From Pyxidicoccus parkwaysis (lineage in GTDB: Bacteria > Myxococcota > Myxococcia > Myxococcales > Myxococcaceae): a stretch of DNA of 64,000 nt. Shown here piece by piece: positions 62,967-64,000 of this stretch. Position numbers and translations under genes: made by a program. The stretch's first letter is position 1; every line of letters begins with the position of its first letter. The DNA lies in the NCBI RefSeq assembly GCF_017301735.1, contig NZ_CP071090.1:5818001-5882000 (forward strand). Direction: 5' to 3'. The notes below the pieces were generated by a model that was not told the origin of the DNA, searched no databases, and worked only from the letters and a program-made list of their open reading frames with translations.

Positions 62967-64000
62967 CTATTCGAGCTTCACATTCACGACGTTGAGGTCG
63001 ATGGGCTTTACCTCGATACGCCGGTTGAGCGTCTTCTTGAGCTCGGGATTGAAGAACCGGCAGTCATGGGTGCCGAGCTTCATCTCGACCACGTCGAACG
63101 GCGTCTCCCCCAGGTGCTTCCCGCTGCACGTCACCTGCGCCCAGGGCTGCACCGCGAAGCGGACCCGCGCCATGCCGGGCCGCACGCTCGCGGCCAGGGT
63201 CCGCGTGTCCGGCTCCAGCACGAAGCGCTCCACCTGCTGCGGTCCCGTCCCCACCATCACCGCGCGCACCAGCGGGTGGTGCTTCGCCGACTCCACGCGG
63301 ATGGCCACCTCACGCCCCGCCACCACGGACACCTCCGCCGGAGCGGGCCCCTGCGGCTGGCCGTCCACGTACACCAGCGACTCGGCGGGCTCCGTCTCCA
63401 CCCGCAGCAGCACCTGCGCGGCGGCGGCCGGCTTCGCCAGCGCGGGCCGCGCTTCCGGCGCCACGGAAGGCGGTGCCTCCACGGGCTTCGGAGGCACCGG
63501 CACCAGCCGCAGCAATCCAGGGGACACGTCGCCCGTCTCCGGGACATCCAGCCGGCTCCGCAGCACCTCGTAGCCGTTCCGCCGCACCTCGATGGGGTAC
63601 TGGCCCGCCTCCACCGGAGGCAGCACCAGCGGCGTCTTCTCCACGAGCGTCTGGCCGTTGAAGACCACCGTGGCCCCGGGCGGCAGCGTGTCCAGGTGCA
63701 CGGTGGCGGGCGGAGGCTTGGGCCAGGCCCACAGCAGCACGCACACCACCGCGACCACTCCCAGCCCCACTCCGGCCATCAAGTCCCAGCGCCTCGGCGC
63801 GGCGACGGCGGGGACCGCCATGGGGGCCGACGAGGTCCGGGGCGTCCGCGAGAAGCCGAGCGACAGCGTGGGCGCATCCTCCTCCTCGCTCTCCTCCGGC
63901 ACGGGCACCACCACGCGAGCGGCGCGGCCCACGTCCACCATCGCCAGCGTGGGCGCGTCCTCCTCCGCCTCGTTCTCCGGGGGGACGGGCAGGACGATTC
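62967..64000 (-). CDS. PEGA-domain protein, start beyond the window (probably a second kinase)
   Basis: The frame is open to the window edge. The ATG at 63941 is probably internal: the sequence before it repeats the pattern found after it (VLPVPPENEAEEDAPTL and VVVPVPEESEEEDAPTL). The visible part has acidic repeats, a transmembrane helix (VGLGVVAVVCVLLWAW), a PEGA domain directly after it (ATVHLDTLPPGATVVFNGQTLVEKTPLVLPPVEAGQYPIEV), a second one (LLRVETEPAESLVYVDGQPQGPAPAEVSVVAG) and a third beta-rich region with two Cys (WAQVTCSGKHLGETPFDVV; HDCRFFN). The layout is that of the C-terminal half of membrane Ser/Thr kinases; the kinase domain itself is not in view. Its stop is 20 bases upstream of the next kinase gene. 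Confidence 0.8.
   Translation of the reverse strand, partial: IVLPVPPENEAEEDAPTLAMVDVGRAARVVVPVPEESEEEDAPTLSLGFSRTPRTSSAPMAVPAVAAPRRWDLMAGVGLGVVAVVCVLLWAWPKPPPATVHLDTLPPGATVVFNGQTLVEKTPLVLPPVEAGQYPIEVRRNGYEVLRSRLDVPETGDVSPGLLRLVPVPPKPVEAPPSVAPEARPALAKPAAAAQVLLRVETEPAESLVYVDGQPQGPAPAEVSVVAGREVAIRVESAKHHPLVRAVMVGTGPQQVERFVLEPDTRTLAASVRPGMARVRFAVQPWAQVTCSGKHLGETPFDVVEMKLGTHDCRFFNPELKKTLNRRIEVKPIDLNVVNVKLE

Overview
The window looks like chromosome from a myxobacterium of the Myxococcus/Corallococcus/Pyxidicoccus type. This is inferred from very high GC, near-exclusive G/C at third codon positions (which fills the antisense frames with long empty ORFs), GTG starts, tight 1-4 nt overlaps, many lipoproteins, serine/threonine kinases with PEGA tails, large Pro/Ala-rich scaffolds and many sigma and two-component genes. 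I saw no rRNA, tRNA, CRISPR array, phage or insertion sequence. Genes fill almost everything; the only gene-poor stretch over 300 bases is 36165-36768.

Layout. 1-3963: end of an efflux adaptor, an RND pump and a MarR regulator, closed by a hairpin. 4025-5278: secreted protein of unknown function. 5244-12519: lipid-related genes (class III CoA transferase, SCP2 protein, acyl-CoA synthetase with a TPR partner), a single-domain response regulator divergent from a degenerate histidine kinase, an orphan tatA, and an RpoH-type sigma factor. 12742-15186: overlapping unit of Rieske ferredoxin, divergent FolE and a GlcD-like FAD oxidase. 15341-20702: six-gene metal-import operon with a small HxxCxxH protein, an outer-membrane porin-like protein, a ZnuA-like binding protein, a CxxxHCH lipoprotein, an ATPase and a permease; a ChaN-like lipoprotein follows. 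22339-27139: minus-strand cluster (isochorismatase, MerC, TPR, hypothetical, His-tailed lipoprotein and a second HxxCxxH protein). 27421-29704: ATP-grasp protein and a BAX-inhibitor membrane protein. 29791-33737: outer-membrane protein, ECF sigma factor, TPR membrane protein and surface lipoprotein. 33860-36164: GH18 chitinase lipoprotein and a thioredoxin-like ferredoxin. 36165-36768: unusual low-GC3 spacer. 36769-39564: B12-dependent ribonucleotide reductase. 39631-45222: 1863-residue repeat-rich scaffold.

45419-53355 is an envelope polysaccharide/LPS region: initiating sugar-phosphate transferase, two divergent GT4 glycosyltransferases, a Cys-rich secreted protein, an O-antigen ligase/polymerase, LptG and LptF. 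It runs without a break into purD, a 1023-residue zinc-ribbon/TPR protein and purH (53352-59238), which has a good promoter. Upstream lie a sigma-region-4-like protein with four cysteines and a MerR regulator with a dyad at its own promoter. 60610-64000: two PEGA-tailed proteins, the first a Ser/Thr kinase, the second cut by the window edge.

The main candidates for undescribed biology are the metal-import operon and its sister cluster, linked by a new small-protein family (H-x2-C-x2-H plus a C-terminal APKASPP tail); the four-Cys sigma-4-like regulator; the giant scaffold; the degenerate kinase/single-receiver pair; and three good palindromic sites (11643, 36720, 60417). All functions are inferred from sequence only.
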